The notes beneath the pieces are model-generated. The model made no database searches. It saw only the letters and a list, made by a program, of their open reading frames with translations, and was not told the DNA's origin. This document shows, piece by piece, positions 1-45,879 of a DNA stretch of 64,000 bases. The translations under genes and the position numbers were made by a program. Source of the stretch: Cynocephalus volans. Lineage: Eukaryota > Chordata > Mammalia > Dermoptera > Cynocephalidae. Each line of letters opens with the position of its first letter. The stretch's first letter is position 1. The DNA lies in assembly GCF_027409185.1 (NCBI RefSeq), contig NC_084472.1, forward strand, positions 17,966,524-18,030,523, given 5' to 3'.

Positions 1-1067
1 AGAGAGCACATGGGTAAATATTTTAATGTTGTAGAGAACCAGGGATCTCACACACAAAAAAGGGAGCCTCAAATATGGAATGGAGAAAGGTAAGAAATAC
101 TCCTTCTAGATTTAAATTAGAGATATCAGTATGAACTCATAATTTGAAAAAACTTGAATGTATTTTCTAGTTCCGTCTAGTGAAAGGTCTTAAAAACAGT
201 GACATCCTCGTACCTGTGAGCACAGTGAGCATCTTGTTCTTGGCTGACAGATACCATCACCCACTGTTCCAGCTCTGAGGTGGGACTGGTCCGGAATACT
301 GTGTTGTGCCGGAAAGTGAGAGAGTACTCAAAGATTCACGAGGGCGTGTCAAAAGGACATCGCAGCCTGTTCAAGGGAGAGTTTGCTTGCCAAATTTGTA
401 AGTTTTGAGCATCAAAAAGAATAATGGCAATGGATTTGTAACCTGTTGAAATTTTTTAAAAAACCCGTGGGTCCAGAGTAAAACCAAAAAATAAAAGGAG
501 CAGAAGTGAGGGGTGGAGGGAAAGCCCTTCTTTATAGAAGAGTACCAATTCATAATAGGAAATTAGAATTAGAAAATTTCTATTTTGTATTACCAGTGTA
601 ATTATTGATTCTGACACGCACCATCAATGGGTTCCAAAACCACAGCGTAAAATGTTGTCAGGGAACAAATATTCCCACAGTTTCAAAATATCATTCGTTG
701 GATTAAAAATTACAGAGATGGAAAAGTATCACTACAGGGGAGCGATCTGGCAGTAGACACTACCATAACCCAGTAATCAAACTTTGGCATCTCCAGTTAC
801 GGGGCAAACTGACGCTATATATGAATGGAAATACGCAATGTCACCTAAGAGGTATAACTGCCAAAAATATTTAACCTGAGTCTAATTACAAGGCAGCTCC
901 CAGACAAATCTAGATGGTGTGGCATTCTACAAAACAATTAGCCCAAAATTTTAAAAATAGCAATGACATGAAAGAACAAAAAAGAAGGAAAAGGAAAGGC
1001 AGAGAGGCCATTTCACTGTTTTAATTATGGAGAATAGAGAGATATAACAATCAAGTGAATTCGTAAG

Positions 1068-1396
1068 TCTTTATTATTTTTATTTTTTAATTGATGAATA
1101 AAAGTTGTATATACTTATGGTGTATAAAATGATGTTTTGATATAGATGGACATTGTGGAATGGCTAAATCAAGCTAATTAACACATGCATTACCTTACAT
1201 AGTTATCATTTTTTGTGTGTGGTGAGGACACTTAAAAATCTACCCTTTTAGAAATTACCAAGTATACGATACATTGTTATTAACTACAGTCACCATGGTG
1301 TACAGTAGATCTCCTGAACGTATTCCTCCGGTCTAACTGAAATTTTTTGCTCTTTGACCAACATCTCCCCAGTCTCCCTGGCCCCCCAGCCCCTGC
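1068..1396 (-). mobile_element. LINE-1 3' UTR fragment
   Basis: Contains recognisable reverse-complement 3'-UTR sequence of old primate/mammal L1 (L1MA/L1PB-like), e.g. ATGATGTTTTGATATA, GGAATGGCTAAATCAAG and CATCTCCCCAGTCTCCC. The T-rich left edge marks the reverse-strand tail. Confidence 0.75.
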
Positions 1397-1909
1397 TTAA
1401 TTCTTGGTTGGATCCTCCACCTCAAAATATAAAATAACACAGCTCTGGGACAAGTAGTAAAACTCAAATATGGGCTGTGTATGAAAGAATATTATACTAA
1501 CATTCGTTCAATTCCTTAGATGTCATAATGATATTATAGTCACGTAGGAGAATGCCTGTGCTCTCGAGAAATACAGACTGAAGGATTTAAAGGTGAAATA
1601 TTATGATATATGTTACTTCCAAATAATTTAGCAAAAACAACAACAATGAAGTCATAAAGAGAAAAAGCACATGTCGCAATCTATTAACAATTGGTTAATC
1701 TAACTGAAGGGTGTACAGGTATTTATTGCACTAGTTTTTCCATTTCAGAAGTATTCAAAATAGAGTGTGAAGGGAAAATAGTTGCTGTTCATTGATATAT
1801 CCTTTACATGGAATTTAGTATAGTTATTATTGTCTTCAAATATTTTCTAAAACATGGATAAATATTTATATTCCCCCTTTTTAAGAAGTTTTAAATTATT
1901 GAATAGATC

Positions 1910-2520
1910 AAATTTATAAAATTTATAAAATGTATTAAAAATCACAATAGAATGAACACTCACTACCCACCCAAATAAAAAACACTGAAGACTCTTCTCT
2001 CCTCCCTGATGCTAACGTCCCTCCTTTCAAAGGTAACCATTATTCTGAATTTTGTGTTCATCATTCCCTTGCTTTTATTTATAGTTTTACCATAATGCCT
2101 TAACTCCTAAACAATATATTGTTTAATTTTGTACACTTTAAACCTTTGTGTAAGTGGAACAACACTCTGTATTCTTCTCTAATTTACTGTTTACACTCAA
2201 TGTTACGTTCCTGCAATTGATCTGCTTATTGTGTGTAGCTATAATTCATTCATCTCACTGCTTTTTAGTATTCTATTATATTAATATACCACACATTTAA
2301 AAAAAATAAATTCCACTACGTATGGACATTTGAGATGTTTCTAGTTTTTTTACTCCTTTAAACAGCAGTGATAAACATGTATAAGAGTTTCTCTGGGAAT
2401 AGAATTGTCGAAGCATAGCTTTTGTACATATTTTACTTTCCAAACGATGCTAAATTTTTTCCGAAGTGATTATATTTGTACTTATACCAGCAATGTATAT
2501 GTTTAGTGGCAACTATTTAA
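1910..2520 (-). mobile_element. Old LINE-1/HAL1-like fragment, antisense
   Basis: Diverged sequence with reverse-strand L1-type phrases: transfer-type AAGGTAACCATTATTCTGA, AATTCATTCATCTCACTG and TGGACATTTGAGATGTTTC. The subfamily is not assignable by eye. Confidence 0.55.
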
Positions 2521-3835
2521 TATGGCCATGCTTCTTTAAAATTTTTTTATTTTAAAATTATTTTTAGACATTCAGAAAAGTCACAAAAGTAGTACAAGGT
2601 ATCCAAAAATGAAATAAAGAAGACAATTTTATTTATAATACCACCAAAAAGAATAAAATACTTAGAAATGAATTTGACAAAAGAAGTGCAAAGCTTATAC
2701 TCTGAAACTGTAAAATATCATTGCAAGAAATAAAACAAGACGTAAATAAGTAAAAAGACATTCATGTTCATGAATTGGGAGATTTATTAAAATTTTATGA
2801 TGGCAATATTCCCCAAAACTGATGTACAGATTTCATGCATTTCCTACCAAAATCTCAGCTGGCTTCTTGGCAGAAATTGAAGAGCAGATCCTAAAATTCA
2901 TGTGGAATTTGAGGAACCCAGAATAACCAAAACAATATTTAAAAAGAGGAACAAAGTTGGAGGACTCTCACTTCCCCTTTTAAGATACAGTAAGCTACAT
3001 AAGCTACAGTAATCAAGAAAGTGTGGTACTGACATAGGCTAGACATATAGATCAGTGAAGTAGAATTGAGAGTCCAGAAATAAACCTTCCTGTTTGCAAT
3101 CAATTAAGTTTTGACCAGGGTGCCAAGACAACTTGATGGGGGAAAGAATATTCTTTTCAACAAATGGTGCTTGGACAACTGAATATCTAGATGCAAAAGA
3201 ATGAAGTTGGACTCCTTCCTCACAAAAAGTACCTTGAAATGGATCAAAGACTAAATACAAGAGGTAAAACTATAAAATTCCTAGAAGAAAACAGGTGTAA
3301 ATTTTCATGACCTTGGATTATTCATTAATTATTTCTTAGATATGACACCAAAAGCACAAACTTTTATAAATAGATAAACTGGACATCATCTAAATTGAAA
3401 ATGTTTGTTCTTCAGAGGACACCATCAAGAAAGTGAAAAGATAAGCCACAGAATCAAAGAAACTCTTTGAAAATCATATATCTGATAAGGGACTATATCT
3501 ACAATCTTTAAAGACACATTACAACTCAATAATAAAAAGACAAATAGCCTAATGAAGATATAGGTGAAGGATCTGAACAGGCATTCATCCAAAGAAGATA
3601 AATGAATGGCCAATAAGCACATGAAAAGATGCTCAACATCATTCACAATTGGAGAAATGAAAATCAAAACCTCAATGAGATATTGCCACACATCCTGCTA
3701 GAATGGCTATCATGCAAAAGACAGAAAATAACAATTGTCAAATATGTGGGAGAAACTGGAACCTCATGCACTGCTGATGGGACTGTGAAATGGCACAACC
3801 ACTTTAGAAAACAGTCTGGCAGTTGCTCAGATGAT

Positions 3836-3910
3836 TAAAGAGTTACCATATGCTGTCTACGGCCATACCACCCTGAACGCGCCCGATCTCGTCTAAAGAG
3901 TTACCATATG
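3836..3910 (+). repeat. 17-bp target-site duplication around the 5S fragment
   Basis: Perfect copies of TAAAGAGTTACCATATG at 3836-3852 and 3894-3910. The upstream edge (ATT/AAAG) resembles the L1 endonuclease TT/AAAA site. This points to L1-machinery insertion. Confidence 0.9.
3853..3894 (+). pseudogene. 5S rRNA 5' fragment, tailless retropseudogene
   Basis: Positions 3855-3894 equal the first 40 nt of vertebrate 5S rRNA with no mismatch, from GTCTACGGCC to GATCTCGTCT. A 17-bp direct repeat TAAAGAGTTACCATATG flanks the insert (3836-3852 and 3894-3910; one T is shared with the rRNA end). There is no A-tail, and the rRNA is cut off well before its 3' end. The host is an L1 fragment whose sequence resumes after the duplication. 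The promoter box A/IE/C region of 5S is absent, so it should be silent. Two extra bases (CT) precede the rRNA. Confidence 0.93.
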
Positions 3911-4489
3911 TTATCCGCAATTTCACTACAAGTTATGAAATGAAAGTGAAAACATGTCCACACAAAAACTCGTGTAAAAATGTTCATAGCAGTATTATTC
4001 ATAATAGGCAAAAAGCAGAAACAACCCAAACGTCCATCAACTGATGAATGGATAAATAAAATGTGGTATATCCATTCAGTGGAATATTATTAGTCAGCAA
4101 TAAAAAGAAGTATTAATGCATGCTACAACATGGATGAAACTCAAAAACATTATTCCATGTGAAAGATGCCAATCACACAGACTGCATATTGTATGATCCC
4201 ACTTACGTGAAGTGTCCAGAATAAGCAAATCTAGAGAGACAAAGTACATTGGTGATTGCCTAGGGATGGGAGGTTGGGGGTTGAGGGACACAGGGAATGA
4301 GGGCAATGGTTAAAGGGTGTGGGATTCTATTTGGAGGTGATGAAAATGTTCTAAAATTGATTGTGGTGGTTGTTGTCCAACTCTGTAAATATCCTAAAAG
4401 CCATTGTATTGTACATTATAAATGGGAGAATTATATGTAAATACATGAAGTACATATCTCAATAAAGCTGTTAAAAAATAGTAGACTGT

Positions 4490-6110
4490 TTACTATACCC
4501 TTTACCCAGCTTCCCTTAAAGCTAACAACATACATAACCATAGTGTAAGTATCAGAGCAGAAAATCAGTCTTGGAACGATACTGGTAACTGACTAAAGAC
4601 CTCACCAGTCTTTCCCTTCATGATGTTTTCCTGTCCCAGGTTCTAATTCAGGATCACACACTGCATTCAGTGATTATGTCCTCTTCGTCTCTCCCAGTCT
4701 GTGACTGTTCTTCAGTCTTTCCTTGTTTCTCATGACCTTAAATGAATACCAGTCACTTGTTTTGTATAACGCCTCTCAATTTGGGAATGTCTGATGCTTT
4801 CTCATGATTAGGTTGAGATTATTTGTTTTGGGCAAGAGAACCACAAAAATTACATTGTGTCCCCAGTATGTTATGTCAGGGAGTACATGATGCTGATAAT
4901 GTTTTATTATTGGTGATGTTAACCTTGATCACTTCATTAAGGTGTGTCTGCCAAGCTTCTCCATTATAAAATTACTATTTTTCTTTGTAATTGCTAAAAT
5001 ATCTTGTGGAAATACTTTGAGATTATGCTAATATCCTGCTTCTCCTCTAACTTTCAACCATGAACCTTAGCATCCATCAGTGGGATCTGCCTGCAACTTA
5101 CAGTATTTACAGAGTGGTGATTTTGCATTTCTATCATTTTTTCCTGCATTTAATAGTAGGAGCTAACTAATTGCATTCTGTAAGGATAAGTGTTTTCTCC
5201 TTTTTTATTTATTTGGTTGTTTATTTATATTGGTATTTATGTTGGTCTGTTTATATATGGTTCATGGATATTTATTTTATTCTGGGGGTCATTGCCAATA
5301 CTATCATTATTTATTCCAGGATTATTCCTTGATATTCCAGGATTCTTCTTTATTTCCCTGTCTCAACCCTGGGCTTAACCTCTTCCCCAAGAAATCCTGA
5401 TTCTTTTTATTGAAGAATGGTATTTAGAAACCAAAATCTGGGTGTTGTGTGCTCATTGCTATGGTGGCATCATCACTGCTAGGCTTAGCAGACAGAGCTA
5501 GGAAATATATATGTATGTTAACCCATCTGTGTGTACACACATACACTTTTTAAAATCTATATCTTTATTTTAAAAATATGAACTCATATTGACACCTCCA
5601 ATTCCAATCTACCCCACAGGGTTCATTTTAGTCTTTCTGCTTTTTTTATTTGTAACTTCTTTCTCTGACAGGAAGAAACCTGGACAATGTATTCACTTAT
5701 TTGATTATTTTTCCTAGGAATTACTCAATTGCTAACCCATACCCCTGTGAGAAACAGATTTGCTAACTAAAGTTTTTGTGTACAGTTCTTTTTGTCTTTG
5801 GCCTTACAGTATCCAGCAAAATACTGGTTTGTTTTACTTAGATTTGTTCCTTTCATTCTTATCCCTTTCAGTGTGGTTATGGCAGGTTTCTTTTGTTACC
5901 ATTTGGATTCCATTTTGCACCTCACTCATACTCCACCATTCTTGGTTGATTTTCTTTGTTTGCTTGTTTATTGCTATGGTTCTATGAGTCAAAGCTATAC
6001 AAAATGTTTCAGTCAGAGAAGTGTCCTTCTGTCCTCACACCTTTTCCAATCCCATTCTTCCTTTTTCCCACCCACACCCCTATAGGTACCCAGACTCTTT
6101 AGTTTCTGGT
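4490..6110 (-). mobile_element. Ancient LINE-1 fragment (5'-end/ORF-like), interrupted by younger L1
   Basis: Phrases such as ACCCTTTACCCAGCTTCCC, TTCAGGATCACACACTGCA and CCTCAGTC-like CTTCAGTCTTTCCTT are typical of old L1M 5'-end sequence. Its apparent start, ACATTCAGAAAAGTCACAAAA, lies left of the younger L1 at about 2565. Orientation is uncertain. Confidence 0.5.
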
Positions 6111-6149
6111 TTATCCTTCCTGTATTTTTTTTTTTTTTTTTGTAGAAAT

Positions 6150-7630
6150 GAGATACATATATATTTTCTTCCATCCACTTCTTGCAATTATCTTGTTTTT
6201 AAAACTTTTATTAATTTGGTATGGTTCCATTTTATTTTGGCTTTAATTTGTATTTTCCATATTTTTAACACAGTTGAACATCTTTTTGTATGTTTATTGG
6301 CAATTTGGGTTTCTTCCAGGAAACTTTTATTAGTTTTTTTGCCATTTTTGGAGTAATTTATGTATTCTGAATTTTAATATTTTGTTAGTAATACTTGTTA
6401 CAAATTTGGGAGGCTTGTCTCTTTATTTAGAATGTCTTTGATGGGGCAAACAGTTGCAAGTCTGTAAGAGAAAAAAAAAAAGAATGTCTTGGATGAATAG
6501 AAGTTCTTAAGTTCAATTTATCTATCCTTTGCCCATTTGTCCTTAAGAAACCCTCTATGAGATGATAAAGTTGTTCTCCTGTGTTGTCTCCTAAAAGTTT
6601 TAGAATTTTGTCTTTTACATTTAAGTTTTTAATCCATTTGAAATTGTACTTTGTGTATGAGGTAAAGTAAGATCTAATACAATTTTTTTTCATATGGTGT
6701 CTTAGTTCGTTTGTGCTGCTATAAGAAGATACACAGGACTGCCTCCAAAGGGGACAGAAATGTTGTATTCTCACATGGCAGAAGAGACAGAAAGGCAAAA
6801 GGACAGAACACTGTGAAGCTCCTTTTATAAGGGTCTTATCCCATTCACAAGGAGTAGTTCTCATGACCTAATCACCTCCTAAAGGCCCCACCTCTTAATA
6901 CTGTGGCACTAGGGATTAAGCTTTGACATGGATTTTGGAGGGGACACAAACACTGAAATCATAGCATATGGATAACCAGTTCCTCAGCACCATTTATTGA
7001 AATGCCCATCCTTTTGCCACTGATCTGCAGTGCAAGCTTTATCATAAATAGTCTCCACCCTGTGCCAAAACCACTTTGTGTTACTGATTCTTATTCTAAT
7101 TCTTAATTTCCAGTGAGGCAAATCTCTCCCACCTTTTTTACTTCAGGTCTGTCTGAACTATTCTTGGTTATTTTCTCTGCATATACTTTTAAACAACAAA
7201 TATTCAAGTAAAAAAATTGTTTTAATTTTAATTGGATTACATTGAATCTCTAGATAAATTTGGGGAGAATTTAATTTTAACTATATTTTATGATGTAGTT
7301 CTATATAGGTTTTCTTTAACATCATTAATACTTGTAGTTTAATCATGTTGTCCATAAGGGTCTTATAGATACTTTGTAAGATTTATTCCTAGATAGTTAA
7401 TATTTTTGATATTACTATAAATTTTTAAATATATATATATTTCCTAAGCATTTCTGTTGATATATAGAAATGCAACTAATTTTTGTAAATTGATTTTGAA
7501 TTCATCAACTTAACTAGATTCTTATTAATTTAATTGATTTATCTATGGATTATATTGTATTTTCTATACAGACATAAACAAGTATTATTAATAAATAATG
7601 ATAATTTTGTTTCTTACTTTACAATCATAA
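6150..7630 (-). mobile_element. LINE-1 ORF2/3' fragment, antisense, split by an LTR
   Basis: Reads as reverse-complement L1 ORF2: ACATCTTTTTGTATGTTTAT, CCAGTTCCTCAGCACCATTT and TTTATTCCTAGATAG. The MaLR-like LTR at 6698-6966 cuts it; the L1 text resumes right after (GGATAACCAGTTCC). Frames are degraded. Confidence 0.75.
6698..6966 (-). mobile_element. Solo MaLR-type LTR (MLT1/MST-like)
   Basis: A 269-bp unit with TG...CA ends and an exact 5-bp target duplication TATGG (6693-6697 and 6967-6971). In reverse complement it carries the familiar ERVL-MaLR LTR phrases GGTGGGGCCTTTAGGAGG, TGATTAGGTCATGAG and CTTATAAAAGGAGCTTC. No internal retroviral sequence remains. Confidence 0.85.
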
Positions 7631-8465
7631 GTGAAAAAAAAAATCAGGATATACAATTACAAATTGTGAGCCAGGTAGCACAACATGCATAGAAAAAAAC
7701 ACAAGAAGGAAAGCACAAAAAATAAGCAGCTTATTTTGAGTTAAATAATTGTGGATACATTTTTCTTTTTTAATATATCTCTATACTTTCCAGTTTTTCC
7801 GAGATGAGTATCTATCACTTTCATAACCAGGAAAGAAACAAAACTTTAAAATAAAAGCAAGTCTAAAACAAAATTTAGAGGTAAGGATGATCTGCTAAAA
7901 ATGCCCAGTTAGAAATGAAATAATCAAGTTCCTCTGATGTGCCCGCTCTTCAGCCAACTTCACCACTGCACAGCCGCTGGCTGCGTAGTTATGGACTAAT
8001 GTGTCACATCGTATCAAAGAGAATGACCTCTTAGGTTCCTGGAACTTTGTTTTTCATTAAGGGCATGTATGGAATTGACCTGTCAAAGGCATACAATTGG
8101 TCTTTATTTGTTTTGAAATGTAGTCAACTCTTAATCATATATGTTTTGTTGCTAAATTTGGGGTTAAATAAAGGTTGCTAGATAAAGGAAGGTTTATGCA
8201 GTTATATTAATTCAGTCGAGAGCTATAGCCCAAAGCTCATGTTTTTCCAAGAGGCCTGCAATAGCCATTAGCAGAGCACTTTACATATCAGAACATTCCC
8301 TCGGTCAGGTACGGAGGTGTGATGGGGTGTGGTAGAGAAAAGGAAATCTGGTATTTCCTCCTCAAAACTGTGGTGGGAAATCTGAAAAAGAAAAAGTATC
8401 TGCTTTTATAGATCTCTGTATATAGTCAGTACCTAGTATTAGTCAACACTGAACATAAGTTTATT

Positions 8466-8496
8466 TTGTGTATATGTATATGTGTGTGTGTGTGTG
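8466..8496 (+). repeat. TG/TATG microsatellite near a splice acceptor
   Basis: TGTATATGTATATG followed by (TG)8-9, ending 42 nt before the first visible GREB1L exon. It is on the sense strand, so the pre-mRNA carries a UG run beside the pyrimidine tract. Confidence 0.9.
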
Positions 8497-8501
8497 GATA
8501 A

Positions 8502-41678
<33,177 letters not shown>

Positions 41679-44600
41679 GCTTTCGAGGAGACCAAAAATA
41701 GCAAAGGGTTGCCTAGGTGGGGTGGGACAAACAGTTATTTGGGATTATTTTTTTTTTCTTTAAAGTACAATCACTGTGGAGCAAAGTGCAACATATTTGT
41801 CTGTTCTCCAAAGAACTCCCCAAATCTGACCTAGGTCTTTGGGGACATCAGTCTCCTTCAGTTCCAATTACAGAACCTTAAATTCAGGTAAACTCCACCC
41901 TACGCAGTTATGCAATTACTTAAGATATAGTCTGCCCACGGGATCCGGAGGAGGATGTACTTTGGAGAATGAGCATGGAGTTTGCATTGTTTTTCTACTA
42001 AACTACATTAGGAGGAAACTGACTCTCAGCATTAGCTAGCCTGAATGTGTTACATGAGAGTCACACCATTGGTGTGGAATTAACTGAAGATTAACATTTG
42101 AGGCCTAAACCCTCAGCTTCTCTTCAGTTCTGTACTTTGGTACAGTATTACTCAGGGGTCTGAAATGATAGAATGTAGAAGATATTTGTATTTAAAAAAA
42201 GAAGTAGCTTTTGTCTTTCTCTGTGAAGTGTTAGTTTAAAATTTATAATCTTATATGTATTGAAACCTTTGGCAAAATTTCCACAGGAGTTAAAAGTTTA
42301 CTATTTAAACCGAACAAACAAATCAGTAAATGCAGAGCAGGCACTGTGTGCATTTATGCAGTTTCTCTGAGCTTAATTCCTTTGCTTTTCCCATTTTTTA
42401 AAAAATGTTTCCAGTCTTTAAGCACACCACATCTATGAGAATATGGAACAGTGACTAATCTTGGCCAAGAACCTGATTAAGTGGTTGAGCCAGTTAAGAA
42501 GCTTTCAGTGGTTAATCCGCACCCACCATGTTTGGTTGGAATTAAGCAGTTGGCACCAGCAAAAAGTTCTGTTGTGGAGTGAAGCTAGTTCCTTTCAGGG
42601 ATTCAAGCAAAGCTTCCTGTAAAAGATACACTGTATATTAGCTGCCTTATGCTGACAACACAGAAAACTGCTGAAATGGGAACTAGAGCCATAGAGAGAG
42701 AATTGTTTTGCTTAATTTTACCCATGACATTTGTGAGGAGTAAGGAAGATTCTATCAAGACTTTCTGACTCAAAATCAGCAGGGAGTGTTGTCCAATATC
42801 AGCAGTAGAAAGCATAAGTTACTACAGATTTTCACAGAATATTTTAATCAAAAACATTTTTAGAAAATGTTCTAGAACAAACTAAGTCTACTGGAAGTTT
42901 ACTCCTAAATTATTCCAGTCTTATCATTAAACATTCTCTTGAGATTAGCCCATATGTACCACTTTATCCCCATTTAAAATGGCCATCTTTACTTGAAACA
43001 ATATTGTTTGTGACCTGAAACTACTGAGAGGGGCCTACTAAGCCTGCATTTACTGAGAACAAATAGTGTTAATTAACCAGCTTTATTATCTTGTGATAAC
43101 AAGGAGTTTACAGCTAGTGAAAATATGGAATGTGTTTGACTGAAAATGGTTTGCAGATCTCTTGGTTTTAATATAGCTACTTAATGCTTTAAATGTCTTT
43201 TGACATGAACAATTCCTTTTAACGCCATTTTTAATTGTCCTTCAAAGAGGACCTGCCTTATATATGCTTTAAAAATACTACTTAATTTTAGTATGGCAAA
43301 ATTCTTGGCAAAGAGGTATGCTTTGAAGCAGTCTGATTTAGACATGAATGTATTTCACTTGTTCTGTTTTGTTAAAAGGGCCTAATGCAGATGATATCAA
43401 GAAACCCACTGTTTGTGCAATATTCCAATAACATTTACTATATAGGGCAAATAAAATACTTGAAATAATTCTAAAACAATTATACCCGGGGCAGATGGCT
43501 TCTCAGGGTTTCTTCTGGCTTTATGACTTCATAGTCCAAAGAACAACTTTTTAAAGTAGTTACTTTAGATGCAGGTACTCCATATTAGTTAAGGCTACAC
43601 TCTGAAAATTCAAATGATTATGAGCTCTTAAATACTATTTAACTCTGAGGAAGAGAAATGCCAGAATAAAGCCTAAAGATCATCACCCTAATAATGGAGA
43701 AACTTAAATTGATCTGCCTATTCTTTTCAAATCACCTTATCAGTATAATTCTTCAAAGAATGTTAGGTCCTTCTTTAAGGATAAAATTGCACAAGCACTG
43801 GACACCATGATTTGTTAGTGTATGTCTTGGTGTGTTCAGCTTTAAGCTTTGCCATCCCTTACAACACTGATGTGGGTGGTGAATGGATTCACTAGGCTCA
43901 CACAGTAACTCATCCACAGACCTGATGAACCCTGGCATGTATGACAGTTCACACAGGTTAATATTGAATGTAAACTAAAAATTAGAATGAGAATTGGTGT
44001 AGTCAATTTTTTTGGCTGTAATTTATGCAATTGCTTTTTGTGATTTTTTTTAGAAAAGGGAGCATCCCTGTCTTACTTTATTACTGTAAAAAAATTTTTT
44101 AAACCAAAATTTGGTGAACTTCACTAGTCAGTCTACCTCACATTTTGTTTATGATTCTAAATTGTATTAAGTTGTGTCTACAGTATGTTCTTGTCCTTTC
44201 ATTTAATTTGGTGAATGTATTAAAAATTTCTCCCACTCCCTATCCCTCCAAATTTTGGGGTTTTTTAAACTAATTTTCTGGTATGTTAAAAAAAAATGGA
44301 ATGAGCTCTGGCAATGTCCAAGAAAGGCTGTAAGTCCCCATATCATAGGTTAGATGACTCTAAGATTCTACTATTCTGGCATAAAAGTCCAAGAATATGC
44401 TAAATAAATACTTGTTGAATGAAAATCTGTAGCTTGTACAAAGCAGATACACACACCCATAAAACATCTACAGACCATGCCCATTCTCATCAGATTTACA
44501 CATAATTGCAGATGACTCATCTAGAATACTACTTTAGGAATATTCATACTACATCCCCAATCTTTTATCTTATAGATGGCAACTATACTCACTTTGGTGT

Positions 44601-45720
44601 CCTTCTCAAAAACAGAACTTTGAGTTGCTAGAACTGTGTAGTATGATACAAGATGTTACTATTAATCTCTATTTCTAAAGTCTACCTAATTTTACCAACT
44701 TTTGAGAATAACTTTGTCCCCCAAAGATGCCTTTCAGCTCTATATAAAGAACAGTAAAATAATAGAATCTGACATAAAATTCTATATAATATATATACGT
44801 ATAGACATAAAAATACTCTTCTAGGCCAAAGGCCCTTAGGCCATTACCTCAGGAGAAGCAATAAATATTTCTAAGTATGATGACAGATTTAGGGGAATAC
44901 AGAAACTGCCAGTGTTCCACTATATATGCCAAAACAGCTGCCTTGAAAAGATACTGTGAAACTCTGATTGTTGCACCTTCTTATTCAACTACCCAGACCT
45001 GGAACAAAATCCAGGAACAAACATACCTCAGGCTTACCTTTAGGGATGGAAACGGGCCCTGAGGTTTCCTTTGGGTCTAGGAGAATATTGCTATAACACT
45101 GAAACCCTGGCTTCACTGAAAAAACCATCAGTAAAGACAACTTCAAGAATAGCTTTCAAGGAAAATGTCAAATAATAAATTCATTGTGCTGTCAGATACT
45201 AAGCTAAAGCATCTATTTCAGTGACTGTGACGACGGATGGAATAAGTTATAAGAAAGAAAAGGCAACACCAATTAAGTTTTCTGACCACCTCATTCCATA
45301 AGTAGTTCCAATGTCTTTTATTTTATCTAGGAGAGCGGTGGGGTGGAGGGTTGCTATAAGACAGAACCCTTCTCTTTTTCTGCCAGAAGGATCAGAGGCC
45401 ATGAGAAAAATGATGTATATCTGTAAGTCAATACCCCGGGAATCAACTCAGCAACCTCTACCCTAGGCAAAATATGGCTGGTCAGGAATATGGCTGTGTT
45501 CTTTTATCCAGAGGGATAAGATTCCCTAGCTGGGCAGCCATGCAAAGTAAGCAAGAACGATTTAAATCACAATGCAGGTCTATTGCACTCATTTACTGTC
45601 CTTATAATAGTCATGCCTTTCATAGATACACTAAGTTCATTCTTACATATTATAAACTAGTAAAATATTGCTTTTTATAATTCTTGCTAAATAAACTACT
45701 GTATATCCATGCAGATGAGA
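41679..45720 (+). other. GREB1L: GREB1L 3' UTR and downstream flank
   Basis: About 4 kb of AT-rich, largely repeat-free sequence follows the GREB1L stop. AATAAA hexamers on this strand lie at 43450, 44403, 44860 and 45690. I cannot tell which is used. The one at 44403 sits in an L2-like tail; the one at 45690 is the last before an L2 fragment begins at about 45880. A 3' UTR of roughly 2-4 kb is therefore likely. No other gene is visible here. Confidence 0.6.
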
Positions 45721-45879
45721 ATAACCCATAAAATCTAATGGTTCCTGTCTATACCTGTGGTTCCTGTAATGTCTATATGATAGACATTTTTGTAAAGGAC
45801 CAAAAACTAGTTGAGGTTTACTAGTAAAAAAATGTATAGGTACCTTTATAACAGTAATTATAGAATCACCCTCTTTTGA

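Larger units (their letters stand above)
2595..4485 (+). mobile_element. LINE-1 3' part (L1M type), 5'-truncated
   Basis: About 1.9 kb from the end of ORF2 through the 3' UTR. Typical phrases include GACAACTTGATGG, AATGGATAAATAAAATGTGG and TACAACATGGATGAAACTC, with AATAAAGCTGTTAAAAAA at the end. It holds the 5S fragment and appears to sit inside an older L1 (2560-2595 and 4490-6110). All frames are broken by stops. Confidence 0.85.

Noticed and set aside
5760..6356. Overlapping hydrophobic open frames resembling membrane proteins
   Set aside because: They fall in T-rich antisense L1 sequence, where Phe/Leu-rich frames arise by chance.
6427..6864. 145-codon antisense open frame
   Set aside because: It runs across the boundary of an L1 fragment and a solo LTR, so it cannot be an old gene.
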